Shown: piece after piece, positions 44,669 to 56,664 of the stretch
Layout of the letters: every line of letters starts with the position of its first letter
Position numbering within the stretch: the first letter of the stretch is position 1
Assembly: GCA_014825775.1 (NCBI GenBank)
Contig: MVAQ01000043.1
Span: forward strand, 49,273-113,272
Source of the DNA: Krasilnikovozyma curviuscula
Lineage: Eukaryota > Basidiomycota > Tremellomycetes > Cystofilobasidiales > Mrakiaceae
Length of the DNA stretch: 64,000 bases
Reading direction: 5' to 3'
The notes under the pieces: generated by a model
Told to the model about the DNA's origin: nothing
Seen by the model: the letters and a program-made list of their open reading frames with translations, nothing else
The model's database searches: none
Program-made: the position numbers and the translations under genes

Positions 44669-47473
44669 TTACTGATACCTGTTCATCAGGTCAAAGAAAG
44701 AGTTCCAATCCATCTCTTCGTTCTGCGCGACCGGTGCGAGGTGCATTGACTCGTCAACTGGGGGAGCAGAGGGGTTTTGAAGTTGAGTCGGGGACGTTTC
44801 GAACCACAAGCCTCTCATTATTTCACTTGGAGAGTGGTTTTGATTCTGAAATGGGCTAGCCTGGAAGCCGCCAGTGAGGTTGGTGAAGTCGAACGTTGCT
44901 GCAGGCGACATCTGGCTGTTGACTGCTTGTGGTGCTGGGAGTGGGTGAAGGATATTGTTTCCTAGAAGAATTTCGCTCAAGGTCTTGAATAGGACGGTGT
45001 AACGTTTGGTGTGTGGCCAAGACGATCCGAAGGCGTCGAACAGTGCGTTGCAACGAGCGATGTGCTCGAGTGCAGCTGCTCGAGAGATAGTCTCCTCGAT
45101 CTCGATCAGAGAGAACAGTAGAGATATGCAGACCGAAAAAATCTGGTACAAGTGGACATAGTTGAGCCCGACTCGGCGGTCTGTTTTAGCGAAGAGTGAG
45201 AAGTCAGCAGTCCATTGTATGAGAAAACGAGAGCTGAAGGGAACAGACGTTGATGTAAGAACCAGTAGTGTTCCACACAAGTGATGGAAGAAACATTCAG
45301 CTGAAGTATGCTTGATTTAGACGGTTTCGGAATGCTGCGATGTTGTCGAAGCCAAAGAACAAGTCAGCGCAAATTTCAATCGAACCGAGGGCAACCTTCA
45401 CTCACGTTGGTGAAGGCCTATGAATGAGTGTCATGGCAAGATGGAACATCATACTGTAAAACAGTCCCCTGTCTTTGGATCTTCCCTTGAACTCAGCGTT
45501 CTCCCCGACGTTGTCGCTGCTCGACTGCACTGCATGAGGACACTGAGCGTACCACTCGTTGAGTTTGAGCACAAGTTCATTAACAATGGATTCTTTCTCG
45601 GATAAGGAGAGTTGCGTTCGGGGTTTGACAGGGTAAAGAGTTTCCATGATGTTGGCACTCAGTTGTCTGTAGCGGATGGTCTGGTTCACCAAACTGATGT
45701 GAGAGACGCCGTCGAATGAGATACCATTTGGTAGTGTAGGCATTTCAATGTCGATATCTTCATCTCTAATTCCAACTGGCTTGCCAATCGTTGTGCTGCA
45801 CAGCCTATCCATGGAGTACAGTGACCAGAATACTCGTCTTCGGCGTTCGACCTCTCGCTCTGAGAGAAGCTGAGCTTGAGCTGGAGTCAGTTTCCGATTC
45901 ATGTTGAGAGACAGCGCCAGTCTATTTGCCATGCCGATGATGTACCATTGGGACGGTCCTCTGGGTTCATACATGGCGCTCAAAGACAACAGGACCAGGT
46001 TTTGTAGCGAAGTCTGAAGGGATGATAAAATTAGCGCCAGGTGGTAAACGAGACCAGGCTTCATGCTTACCAAGTCCTCCTTCACAATAGCTTGGGCCAA
46101 GACAGACATCGCACGATCACGATAGGGTATACTTGTTCCACGAGGAGTCTTTTCCATCTTTTGCAGCGAGAGGTACGAGAGATGAAACACTTTGCAGAAA
46201 TTGGTTGTCAGCGCCAGTCTGAGATGACAAATAAAAAACACAACTCACGCATGAAGTACCGGAATACAACAACCGGATCGATGTGAAGACCTGCACCACC
46301 TCGTCCACCGATCCCATGCTCGCCGAGGTACAGCGCTTCCAGCTCAACAGTCAACAAGTCCTTCTCGAAGATCGGCGTGCTGGTCGAGTAGTTGAAGAAA
46401 TACTCTTCGAGCAGGAGAACTGCTTCTTGATAAGGGGGGAAGGGCACAACCGAGTTTCCCAACAGCGCGCTCGGGGAGTCGACTGCGTCTTCCTCCTCAT
46501 CCGAGTACGTGCCGTCGTCGCGCAGCGAGTCTTCGACCGACAGGTTTTCGAAACTAAGGTACTCCGACGGCGGGAACGTCTGGCTTTTGAGATTCAAGAT
46601 TGCCCGTTGAAGCTCAACGACAGACGAGCTCGAGATGCCGTCGAGCGAGCGCCCTTGAGGCAAAGAAAAGGACGCCGGCGACGACGCGAACTGCTGTTGG
46701 AAATCGTACGCCGACGAGGTTGAAGGTGTCCGCCCGTGTTGGAGAGATGGTCGGATAGAGATTGGGCCAGTGGATGAGGTCGCCGCGGGGAACATGGCGC
46801 TCAAGACGTCGGGCGGGAGTTGTTGGTGAGGGAGGAGCTGGTGATTGTGATGCTGCTGGCGGTGGTGTTCCGGTATGGTACTACGAGAGAGGGCTGCTGG
46901 TTGCGGATCTATTCTAGGGAGTGGCTTTGAGATGGTGGGAGCTGTTCCGGTCTTAAGGTGAGCAATGTTTGATAGCTCAGGTTCGGCAGCCATGATGAGC
47001 TGCTCGAGCCACTCGACCCGCTGTTGTAGGGCCACATTTTTTTCTTGAAGGTCTCCATTTATTTTCTTGATTTTGAGAAGTTGGCTGATCGTAAGAAAGA
47101 GATTTGTCAGCTTGCTATTGAGCAAAGCGAGTTTGTACTCTAGAAATGAACGCACGCCGAGAGCGTTTTATCTGCCCGCCCTTCATCGTACGAACAAACG
47201 ACGTGTGCCTGTAGGCAGCTCGTACACGAGGGCTTCAGTTTATCACATCGTCTTTTCCTGCAGGGCGGTCAACCAGAAAAGAGCGAGAAAAGTCAGTTCC
47301 GTGTTTGCCATTGCTTGGCTCTCGGCTAGATGACGGACTGACCTATTGTGACACCTCGAGCAAGCAGGAATGACAGACTTGGTGCTGTTACTGGCACTCC
47401 AGCCCCCCTTTTCTGGTTGAGTGGCCAGCGTGGACTGGGTCGACGATGAGGTGGAAGCCATGGCTGCAGACAT
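44669..47473 (-). CDS. Zn2Cys6 transcription factor with coiled coil
   Basis: This is a nuclear DNA-binding regulator. It starts MSAAMASTSSSTQSTLATQP (ATG 47473). The zinc cluster is split by an intron: ACSRCHNR joins to KRRCDKLKPSCTSCLQAHVV and CSYDEG. That gives C-x2-C-x6-C-x6-C-x2-C-x6-C, complete. A leucine-rich coiled coil follows (INGDLQEKNVALQQRVEWLE), as in dimeric Gal4-type factors. Then comes a His/Gln/Pro/Ser-rich linker and a fungal_trans domain with ILSSLQTSLQNLVLLSLSAM, YIIGMANRLALSLNMNRKLT and RRRVFWSLYSMDRL. The end is Gln/Asn-rich with a possible acidic activator (NEEMDWNSFFDLMNRYQ), stop 44669-44671. It lies tail to tail with GUT2, 131 bp apart. Targets are unknown. Confidence 0.85.
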
Positions 47474-48096
47474 TTCTTTGTCGCTGACCGATTGCGAAAC
47501 AGAGAAGTTAGTAAACCAGAGCGAGGATAGCCATCAGCTCAGCAGCAGAGTGTGTCACTCACCTCGATTTTACACCCCGTTGGAGGTCTGACGAAAAGGC
47601 GAAGCAGAAGCAGAGCAGCCTTGGGTCGCCTGAATGCTGCAATTCCGTGCGAAGCTCTTCCGATGAGCAAAACAATCGTCTTCTTCTCTATTCCAGCAAA
47701 GAGAGGTGCGAATTTCTCAATAGCAAGGGTCCCTATTCTACAAAACACAAAGTAGATCCCTGAGCTGCTTATCAGTTCACCTAGAATAGATCCAGATGCT
47801 GCTTTATGAACGATCGCCTGGGACCGCAAATCAGTGGCTGGCTTTGCTTCTAGCCTTCTTCGCCACAGCCACAGCCATATACGTATCCTCCACGATCAAT
47901 ACTATTACAGAGCAAAAAAGCGTACAAAGGAATGTACGATGTGATTACCAACTTCCTCGTTCCAGCGAGTCCAGTCGTGCTCGGCGGCGTACTAATAAGC
48001 ACCCGCCTTCTTGGCCGGCCCTAGCTTCTCCTACATTATCAACCTGATTTTTAACCTACAACATCAACTACCAGCACCACCTCTCAAACTGAAAAG
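47474..48096. other. Promoter of the Zn2Cys6 factor and 3' region of MAG1
   Basis: This 623-bp region has a minus-strand open frame of about 97 codons (47539-47829). Its composition is hydrophobic and it lacks a recognisable domain, so it is probably leader or promoter. No other feature was seen. Confidence 0.4.
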
Positions 48097-49839
48097 CTAC
48101 TGAGTCTCATCCACTGACACCTGAGAGTCTTTTTTCTTCTTCTGTCCGTCTGTTTCTGCAACCTGGATCAGGTCAGCGACCATAGACAAAGTGAGTGTCA
48201 GTTAGATTGTCCATTCATCGATCTAAGCTGACTCGTCCTGCAGCAAGCAATGAAGATAACCAGCTCACCCTCCACATAAAGTAGACCCCTACGCTCCTGT
48301 ACGGCGCCCATTCCCGCGTGAGGTCATCCATCTCCTCGGGAGTCAGGTACGCGTTCTTGGCTGCTTTCTTCCCTCCCAGGCGCGACTTGAGAAGGGGAAC
48401 TGACATACTCTTGGGCAACTCGCGAGGTGGGGTTGGTGGTGGGAGCATCAAGGTTGTCGTCGTCTTTAGCACGGATGCTGTTTCAGAGATGAGGACCGTC
48501 GAGGAAGATATGGTGGGGGTCAGTGGGAACTGGCTCATGGATTTGGACCTTTTAGGTGTGGATGGTGAGAAGGAAAGCAAGTCGATCGGTGTTGCTGACG
48601 CTGGCGCATCTTCTGCTGGCGCATCTTCTGCTGGAACTGGAGCTTCAGAGAGGAAGAACTTGACCATTCCTTTTTGGACGCCGAGGTCCCCGCAAGGGAG
48701 GATATTGGGTCGACGCAGAGTAAAGATGGAGAACATTTGGACCGTCCCTAGAAGAGCAAAGGAGGAGATAGGTGAAACTCAGCGCCTGATCGAGAGAATT
48801 TATTAAAACGACGACTCACAGGGACCAATCCCCTTGACTGCAATGAGAGCATCATATACTTCTTCATCGGTGCCTTCCGTCAATAACTTCATTGACAGTT
48901 CGCCAGATTGGAAGCGGGCGGCCAAGTCGTGAACTTTGTTAAGGACAGGAATTGCATGGCGTACTTCAACACCTATTCGTCATATCACATAGAACTCAAC
49001 CGTAGAACCTGACTCACCATAGTTTGCTTTCGCACCCGATAGACCACACGCCCTCAGTTGCTCCGTCGTCCTCGCCAGTACTTGAGCGGGTGTGGGGAAC
49101 AGATGGGCGTACGTATGAGCTTCTTCCTGATCGTACTTCTCAGGCATTTCAGGGAAGAAGGATCGAATGCTATTGACGTAACAGAATGAGATCTCTGTCA
49201 CTTCTATCGTTCGTTTGAGTCCAAGAGGAAAAAAAAGATGGCGGGATCCGAGGAACTCCAACCAGCAGAAGAGAATTTCTCACAATTTGTGCTTGATGGA
49301 ACGTGCTGCCAGCCAGGATATCTGTTGGCTGAAGTGAGAATGTAAGATATGGTCAGCTTCAAAATAAGAACTATCAGCTACAACTTTCCTGCTTACCCAA
49401 GCAGCGACGAGACGAGGGATCTGACAGGACGCCAGTCGAGATTAGGAACCAAGGCTAACACTCGGAGGAAACGGTTTACTCACCTGAAAGGGTCAACATC
49501 CTCAGATGCCGCGGGCCCATCGAAGGCTTTACAGGGCCAGTCTCTGAACAGCTGCTCAAACCTCGAGTCGGCTTGAATCAAGTGCTTCTTGGCCAGCTGA
49601 AAATCGAACGGGGGTTCGACAGGCAGCACATTCGAGTTGGAAGAGGACAGGGGTACGGGTATTGACGCTGGGATGAGCTCTGTTGCTGTTCCTTTGAGCA
49701 GGGAGGTTGCAGCTGCTGTTTGAGCTGGGTCGGCCTTCTGGGACTGCCTTTTCGACTTCTTTGTAGGGGATTGTGGGGGTTCAGGTTGGGATGATTGTGA
49801 GAGCAATCTCTTGGATGGAGAACGACGGGGCAGACTCAT
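48097..49839 (-). CDS. MAG1: 3-methyladenine DNA glycosylase, HhH-GPD superfamily
   Basis: It removes alkylated purines such as 3-methyladenine to start base-excision repair. The protein starts [20 protein letters not shown], a basic disordered N-terminus (KKSKRQSQK may be nuclear import), then [20 protein letters not shown]. Family motifs are [36 protein letters not shown], and the helix-hairpin-helix [20 protein letters not shown] with the catalytic-Asp strand [13 protein letters not shown]. The C-terminal helix starts [15 protein letters not shown]. Between these last two parts lies an insertion of about 100 Ser/Thr/Pro-rich residues (about 48355-48655). The last exon codes for [20 protein letters not shown] and ends in TAG 48097-48099. 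It is divergent from the arrestin gene across 187 bp. Confidence 0.88.
48601..48630. repeat. Tandem 15-bp repeat inside MAG1
   Basis: Two perfect copies of CTGGCGCATCTTCTG code for a repeated Pro-Ala-Glu-Asp-Ala unit in the MAG1 insertion. The partial third copy continues as CTGG. Confidence 0.8.
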
Positions 49840-50026
49840 TATTGCAGCCAGTCGAACGAACCTCACCGTCATGGACACCTTCGAGTGCAGCAGCGCTGAG
49901 GATGGGCGGGCAATGAGGGATCGACGCCACAAGCGAGCCGCTTCCCTTTCTCGTCCTTTCCCAGACATCTCCTGTGACTCTCCAACCACACCGAGTGCAT
50001 TTCTTACACCTACTACCGACAATACC
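49840..50026. promoter_or_regulatory. Short divergent MAG1/arrestin promoter
   Basis: Only 187 bases separate two divergent start codons, so both core promoters overlap here. No clear TATA box or known factor site was seen. Confidence 0.5.
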
Positions 50027-51643
50027 ATGAGTATCTTTAAGCATACGCCGCCTTCCTTTACCTTGCAGTTCCAAGATGGGCAGATTGTCACAGCTGGCTC
50101 GACAGTTTCAGGAAGCGTCACGCTGGATGTAGCAAATACCAAGTGCGAGGAGCTCACAATAAAGATCAGAGGGAAACAGGTCAGTAAATTGTATTCTTCG
50201 GTAATGTTTGCCGTCGAAAAGGGACTGAATGTATGCTGTCGACCCAGAGAAGCACCTACTATCGTTCCTATGGACAGACTCAGGACATCAGAACTCAGTA
50301 TACCGACATCTAGTTGGTCCTATTGTCGTTGTTGTTCTTTCCACTCCACGAGTCTAACGTGTTGGTTCATCCCAATAGCGGCGAGGAAGTCGTTGTTTGG
50401 AGGAGATCTACCGAACAGGTCGCCTCCAGTAGTGCTACTGCTATAAGAGAAGAAAAGTCTGACACATCTGTAGAAGAAGCTCCGTCATACTCCTCCAAAG
50501 ATGTCGAAGGAGGTGCCCCATCTGGCCTCCATACTTTCTTGTTTTCATTCACCATCCCTTCTCTCAACGCCCAACGTCCAAGCCCGTTCCCGCCTTCATT
50601 CTCGGCTGGAAACAGAGGATTCAATAGATATGAAGGAGAAAAAGTTGGGAAGAACTACTGTAAGTCGCTTTCACTTCTTTGGATATACTAAGTTACGCTG
50701 ATCGAGATTGCCACCCGTAGATTTCATCAAAGTGACTGGCACCAAACAGGGAATATTCACCAGCAATGAAAGAATCATCATCCCATTTGTCTACCTCCCA
50801 CCAGATCCCGTACAAGCGCTGACGGTCCCACCACCAATTTTCCCTCACGGCGAAACGTCCTTACCACCCACACCGCCTCCAGCACCTTCCGGACCAAGCT
50901 GGCAGTCATTCAACTATTCACAGCCGCTTCGATCAGGCCTATTTTCGAAGAAGGGAGTCGTGGACGTCACCGTCACCATCCCGAGCATGCACCAGTTCCC
51001 TCGAGGCGAGGCCGTACCCATCTACACATCCCTCCGCATCCTCTCCAAGCACTCGTCGACGTCGACGTCGACAGTGCCATCTCTCCCTTCTCCGAGTGGG
51101 GTGAAGCTAGTGCTTGAGCGACAGGTCTGGACACACGCTAAAGGCGCATCGCAAGTTATCAACGCCAAAGTCCCGCCCGGGGACGTCTGTGATGTCGACA
51201 AGCAGCGGGCGTGGTATGGGCAGCCGCAGGTGTTTAAGCATGACGGTGAAGAAATGTTTGGGTGTGAGATCGTCCTCGTCAATGAAATGATGTTCAAAGT
51301 CGCTCCCAGCTTCGAACGTGGGACGTACCATCTTGCTTGTGCTGTACGTGTTCATTTCTTCCCGTTGATCTCCTCCTCGCAATTCGCTGAGACTTTTCTG
51401 TTCTCTTCATATAAGTATTTCCTCTCGTTTACTCTCCCAATTTCTGGCCTCACCAATAACCTCAACTTCGAATGCTGCCAAATCAACGTCACTTCCGGCG
51501 TCAAGCTAGGTGAGGACGGAGTCATAAGGTTAAATAATGTGGAGGAGATTGTTCCTCCAAGCTATTTCGACGCTATCGGTGATCATGATGATGAAGGTGT
51601 CGGTGAGAATGAGAAGAAGGGGTTCTTTGGACGTGAGAAGTAG
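50027..51643 (+). CDS. Arrestin-related protein with PPxY motif
   Basis: This is a likely adaptor that brings an Rsp5/NEDD4-type ubiquitin ligase to membrane cargo. The arrestin N-lobe begins MSIFKHTPPSFTLQFQDGQI, then STVSGSVTLDVANTKCEELT and IKIRGKQ. After short exons comes PSGLHTFLFSFTIPS, the usual 'G.h.fpFsf.lP' strand, then FIKVTGTKQGIFTSNERIII. The C-lobe contains DVTVTIPSMHQFPRGEAVPI, a Pro-rich loop and a final strand (FTLPISGLTNNLNF). The C-terminus carries PPSY (51554-51565), a PPxY site for WW domains, followed by FDAIGDHDDEG and stop TAG 51641-51643. The specific orthologue is unclear. Exons in 50180-50400 are tentative. Confidence 0.75.
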
Positions 51644-52024
51644 GGTGAGAAGATGACGGACGAAATTTTCCTTTCCTTCCTAACGATTTCTAGCCCAGAT
51701 TTTCATTTTCTAAAGTGTATGTTTCCCATTTCTTTCATGTTGTTTGTTACTCTAATGATTTTGTTACTCTAATGATCCTGCCTTCGTCCACTTCAAAGCG
51801 TTTAAGAAAGGAGCTGAGTCACGGGCGCAGAGGTCACAACATTCAACGAGCGCCGAAACCTCGATAACCAGTTTGACATATAACGCCATCGATTTTCCCG
51901 GTAGTTCACACTCTCATTACCTTTCCATTTTTTTGCTTTTGTGCTGCTTTACTATAGAGAAGTCTCTATCTGTCTATCGCTCAGCTTATCGCCCTCCACT
52001 GGTTCGTCACCCTTGCCAGCAGGA
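51644..52024. other. Intergenic region between the arrestin and orphan genes
   Basis: This holds the arrestin 3' end and the promoter of the next plus-strand gene. A 19-base unit (TACTCTAATGATTTTGT-like) appears twice near 51749-51778. No other feature was seen. Confidence 0.4.
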
Positions 52025-54648
52025 ATGCTCGCAACACCACAGAAATACAAGTCTACCCGCCCTCTCTCCCACATCCACCTCTCACCAAATGTCTGCCCCA
52101 TTCCAGAGCAGCAGCGCCCTTCCGTTCGGACGAACACATCGACCAAAGTAGCTGTCGCTCGACGAGCGTCCACTTGGAAGGAGGTAGAAGCCAATGAGTT
52201 GAGGCTCGAGAGGAAGGAGAAGCAGAGGTGGCATAGAGATTTGTACGGTAGACTTGAAGATGAGGAGGAGAAGGAGAACCAGCCTGCTGAAGGTAGAAAA
52301 GCTTTCGATTTCGTGAGGAGGAACTCAATCAGGCCGAACAAGGTATGCCCATGTTCTCGGTTGCTTTTTCTTTCTCAGCTCTCGTTGAAAAGAGGAAGTT
52401 ATCGGGATAAACAGAAAACAGCCTCCCCATCAGTTTTGACTACGGTAACACTTGCTTTTGTTTTGAATTGGACGACTCGCAGAGCAGGAAACTCCGAATA
52501 TCTCACCAGATGAATGGTCACCTTCGAAGCTCTTCTTATCAGTCTCCCACCTCCTCCTTCGACTATAAGATCTCTGAATATCACCAAGCCATCTATCCGG
52601 AAGTCCCCAACGTCTGCGAAATCCCCAGGCCCCAGCCACGTGATCTCATCACCCCAGGTCGTTCAAACGCGCGCCCTCGTTCTTTCCATGCCTTCAACAG
52701 ACACCGGTATCCTAACATTGAAGGTGGATGGAATGGTGACGATCTCAGTACCATCCACTCAGTGGAGTGGGAGTCCCCTCAGGAGAGAGCTGAATTGAAG
52801 TTCGGTGACATGCTGGACGAAGTGTTTAGACTCAAAGTGGGTTTCGCATTTCTTTCGCCTTGGCCTCTCTATGTATCCTCTACTGATCATATCAATCATC
52901 GGTAGAAGAGCCATGACCCAGAACACCTGGTAAGTGACTTGCCCATTGATCTCATTTGCGCCGCACTTATACATTTGTACTTCTCACAGGATCAAGCGGT
53001 TGACAAACCTGAACTCCACCAAACTTCTCCGCACTACTTCCAGCCTTCTCACGATCCTGACGGGGCTGCTTCCAGCTTCAGAAGCTACAAAACATGCCCA
53101 TCATCTTTCACACTGAAGGAGTTCCACGACGCTGTAGACGAAAATTGGCTTAAAACCTCGGTAGGCAACTCTCCAGCTATCCTCGAACTCTCAACATGTT
53201 CCGAACAGTATACGCTCGGCAGTTTCCAAAACAATTCCCCACCACTTTCGATACTCAGCGACGTCGGCGAGAAGCTTTCACTTACAAAACTGCCAGGCTC
53301 ACTATCTAGTAATTCCTTTTTATTCTCCAACACAGCCGCTTTATCCCACGAGGACCAAATCTCACTTGGTTCAAGCAGCATCAATACCATCAAGGGAGGC
53401 CCAAGCCCGAAAAGGCCGAACTCGGTCTCTTCTTTCAGAACGAAGGCAGCTAACAGTGAAGCAGGACATATACTTGCTCCATCTCCAACCCCTCTCCTCT
53501 TCCAGGCACGTCCAAAGGTCAAATCCCACTACTTGCGCCGAGTAGACCCAAACGACCCCCAACCGAAATTCCTCAATTGCAGTCCTCCTACATCCAGCAC
53601 TCGAAACGCTTTCAGCAAATCTTTTTACTCGTTAACACCATCTGTGCAGCCACAGTCGTCGCTGGATAATATCTTTGATGAGTTTGGGTTCCTGCTCGTC
53701 GAGAAGCCAGCTGCCAATGTGGACACTTCCATTGGCATAACTTCGGTTAAATCTGGTAGCCTCTCCAGTTTGAAAAGAAAGAAGGCTGTATTCAACTTAC
53801 GAGTACGTTGTGAAGTGATCCTCCTTGTTTCTTAGCCGTTGATGCCGCTTGTATTTTTTACAGGGAACGCTCAGGTCCAGCCTATCTAAGCCAAAGAGCA
53901 GCGCTGGCCTCGAAGCAAGTTGGAGATCTACAAATGATGGGCACAGCACAATGGAAGGTCCTACGCTCAGTTGTCTAACGGACAGCCCGCTCAAAAGTAA
54001 TTCAAGAGTCGCAGCTGTATTGGAAGTGAGCATTTATTTTCTGCGTACACTCAGTTAGAGGTCTGAGTGTTTTTATTGTCAATAGTCATTCTTTTACTCT
54101 TCGACGGGCAGTGCTGTGATCACCACAGCAGAAAGAGCTCCGGTTGGGCGTGCTATGATGGTCTCACCCTCCTCATCACAGCCTTCAACTCCAACCCATA
54201 AGACATCAAATGATAACCCACTGTCAAATCCTTCTAGGGTCTCGCCATTGAAGCCTCAAAGGAGCTGTCCAGTGCTCTTCTCTGACACTCTGAGGACTGA
54301 TGGACCACCACCGCTTCCTGAGAAGAGAAGGCTGAGAACCGCAAGCTCTGGAGGATTACTTGTAAGTCTCCCTTTCCTTTGTTACAGTGCCTCGAATAGA
54401 AATAAACTGATTCAAGATATGGACATTTACAGGACACGCCTGACCGCCCATCCTCAGCCAACATCTCCTCCATTCGAACGCAGCGATCGCTACAGGCAGC
54501 GATGAACCTAGCGCAGCTTGTCAAGAGCGAAATCCAAGAAGAGCAAGAGCTAGTCCCTCCCACCACACCACTCTCAGCTGGAGCCTTCTTTTCAGACCTA
54601 TACACTTGGGTCACCAAACTCTCAGCCTTGGATCAAGCTCAAGTTTGA
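52025..54648 (+). CDS. Hypothetical Ser/Pro-rich protein, unknown function
   Basis: I do not recognise this protein. It starts MLATPQKYKSTRPLSHIHLS (ATG 52025) and has a basic-acidic helical stretch (VEANELRLERKEKQRWHRDL) followed by EEEKENQPAEGRKAFDFVRR. The rest is mostly low-complexity and Ser/Pro/Thr-rich. More structured-looking pieces are ERAELKFGDMLDEVFRLK, SLDNIFDEFGFLLVEKPA, SLKRKKAVFNLRGTLRSSLS and, at the end, MNLAQLVKSEIQEEQELVPP. About seven exons are joined; stop TGA 54646-54648. Many S/T-P sites (LKPQRSCPVLF, VSPLKP) suggest a phosphorylated regulator, perhaps of the cell cycle or cytoskeleton, but this is only a guess. No signal peptide or membrane helix is visible. Confidence 0.6.
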
Positions 54649-55175
54649 TGGAAGCGACAGTCAGCGCCTGGCTTCGTTATGAAAAAACCACCGCTTATGA
54701 AACCTTGCAAAGTTGAACTCTACAATTTCTTTCTTCTTGCGATTCGCCCGCATCTACCTCCGGACATCAATCCCCTTTACGTCGACGCTTTACCTCTTCC
54801 TGCGCTCGTTACATCCTTTCAAAAGCAACTTCATAGCGTTGCTCTCCAGCACCAGACTCATTGAGAAGTCGCTTCCTTATATTATCTCAAAAGACTATAC
54901 CGGACACTCCTTCCACTTTCTTGCTATTTTGACCTTCTTACATATCTGCCCCCGTCCGTCCGGTTATTCCACCTCCGGGCGTAGTCGTGGGCTCTTATAT
55001 CCACGCCCCTTTTCTCCTCCTTGATTATCAAGCAGGAACACTTTTCCCACACCTTTAGGCAGCAAAGAAGAAAGCTGGACTCTACAGCCTCTGTCATGTA
55101 GCTTGACCCCGTCCAAATTCAAGCTAACCACATATTAACCACATAACCCCCCTCGCATAAAACTTACCACTCGCG
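54649..55175. other. Intergenic region before the first MDR reductase
   Basis: This 527-bp gap contains the promoter of the first tandem reductase. Short open frames here are T/C-rich and lack coding character. No RNA gene was seen. Confidence 0.45.
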
Positions 55176-56664
55176 ATGCCTGCTACAATGAAAGCATACA
55201 GATCAGTTTCTGTCTCAACGGGCGAAAAGATCAATGATGTTTCAGTCGGTCGACCTTGGGTATGTCCAACAAAAAAAAAATTCAGGTCATTTGAAAACAA
55301 CCTCAGTTAATGGCATTTTCTCATCCGATTGATTTTGCTCTTTTAGGCTGGCAAGGGACAGATCCAAGAGATAGATGTCCCTTCGTATGAACCCAATGAG
55401 GTTCTCGTTAAGGTGGTGTCGGTCGCGCTCAACCCAACGGACTGGAGTGAGTTGAAATCTACCTGAACTTGGGTCAATCCCACTTTCGCAATATCTCTTT
55501 CTGAATTTTCTATTTTCTTTAGAGCATGTTGCGCAGATTTCCCCACCAGGATCTACCATCGGTTGCGACTACGCTGGTGTCGTCGAGGAGGTAGGGTCTG
55601 AAGTCACCAATTTCAAGAAGGGGGACCGCATTGCTGGTCTTGTGCATGGTGGACTGTTCCCAGACAAAGGCTCGTTCGCTGAATACCTCAAGATCCCATC
55701 TGATCTGGCATGGAAGATTCCAGTGGCTGTCTCCTTCCAGGATGCGGCTACTTTTGGCGTCGGGTTCGTCACTGCCTGTCAAACTCTGTTCCTCAACTTG
55801 GACGTGCCATACCCACCGCCGATCGCGCCCACCAACCCTCCAAAAGAAGTGAGTATCATTTCTTGTTGATAAACTCAGATAGAGGCGTTCCACCGCAACT
55901 AAGTCTGATTCACCACCTCATTCACAACTTCTTTCTCCAGATCCTCATCTATGCTGGAGCTACTAGTGTCGGATTATTTGCGATCCAACTTGCAAAGCTT
56001 TGTGGATACACTGTGGTCACCACCTGTTCCCCGCACTCGAACGATCTCGTCAAATCGTACGGCGCGGACTTCACGTACGATGTAAGCCCGGGTCGCTTTC
56101 TTTCACGTTTGTTGAAGCTATACTCAATATTAACAACGTTGCTTTTAGTACAAAACTCCAACTGTGGTTGAAGACATCGTCGCCGCTCACCCAACCATCA
56201 CTCGCGCTCTTGACGGCATTGCAGAGGGCAACACCACGCAAATCTGTGCTGATGTAGTTGAGAAGAACGGCGGAGGTGTCGTCGTGACGCTTCTGCAAAA
56301 CAAGGCTCAGAATGTTCCAAATGTCGAGATCAAGTCCACGTTAGGTTACATGCTGATGGGGTGTAAGAGCAGTGTTTTCGGTTTCGGTTTCCAGTCAAGA
56401 TCCTGACGCACTATTTATTCACTTCTGTTTTACTTAGCTGAATTCCAGTGGTTCCCACCCAACGGACCCAAATTCCCAGCTGTGCCAGAATTGAGAGCCA
56501 GCCTCGTCAAGTTCTATGCCGATCTACCGGGTTGGATCTCTGATCTCTTGCTCAAGCCCAACCCGATTGAAGTGCGACCTGGAGGATTGGATGCTTTGGA
56601 GGCTGGCTTCGCTGATTTACAAGACCTCAAAGTCAGAGGCAAGAAGCTTGTGTTGGACATTTAA
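55176..56664 (+). CDS. MDR-family enoyl-reductase-like protein, tandem copy A
   Basis: This is a medium-chain dehydrogenase/reductase without the zinc-binding cysteines, of the trans-enoyl reductase/quinone oxidoreductase group. It starts MPATMKAYRSVSVSTGEKIN (ATG 55176). It has ALNPTDWKHV (intron in the middle), GSTIGCDYAGVVEEVGSEV, GDRIAGLVHGGLFPDKGSFA and EYLKIPSDLAWKIP. The coenzyme fold reads ILIYAGATSVGLFAIQLAKL, then TTCSPHSNDLVKSYGADFTY. The end is GLDALEAGFADLQDLKVRGK, then a stop TAA at 56662-56664. Such enzymes are NADPH-dependent and often sit near polyketide genes, but none is present here. Copy B follows 508 bp downstream. Confidence 0.82.

Noticed and set aside
47539..47829. 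Minus-strand frame of about 97 codons between MAG1 and the Zn2Cys6 gene
   Set aside because: It has no recognisable domain, no homologous motif and no splice signals linking it to the regulator, so it is probably promoter or leader.
54679..55024. Open frames before the first MDR reductase
   Set aside because: They are T/C-rich, lack conserved motifs and lie in the expected promoter.
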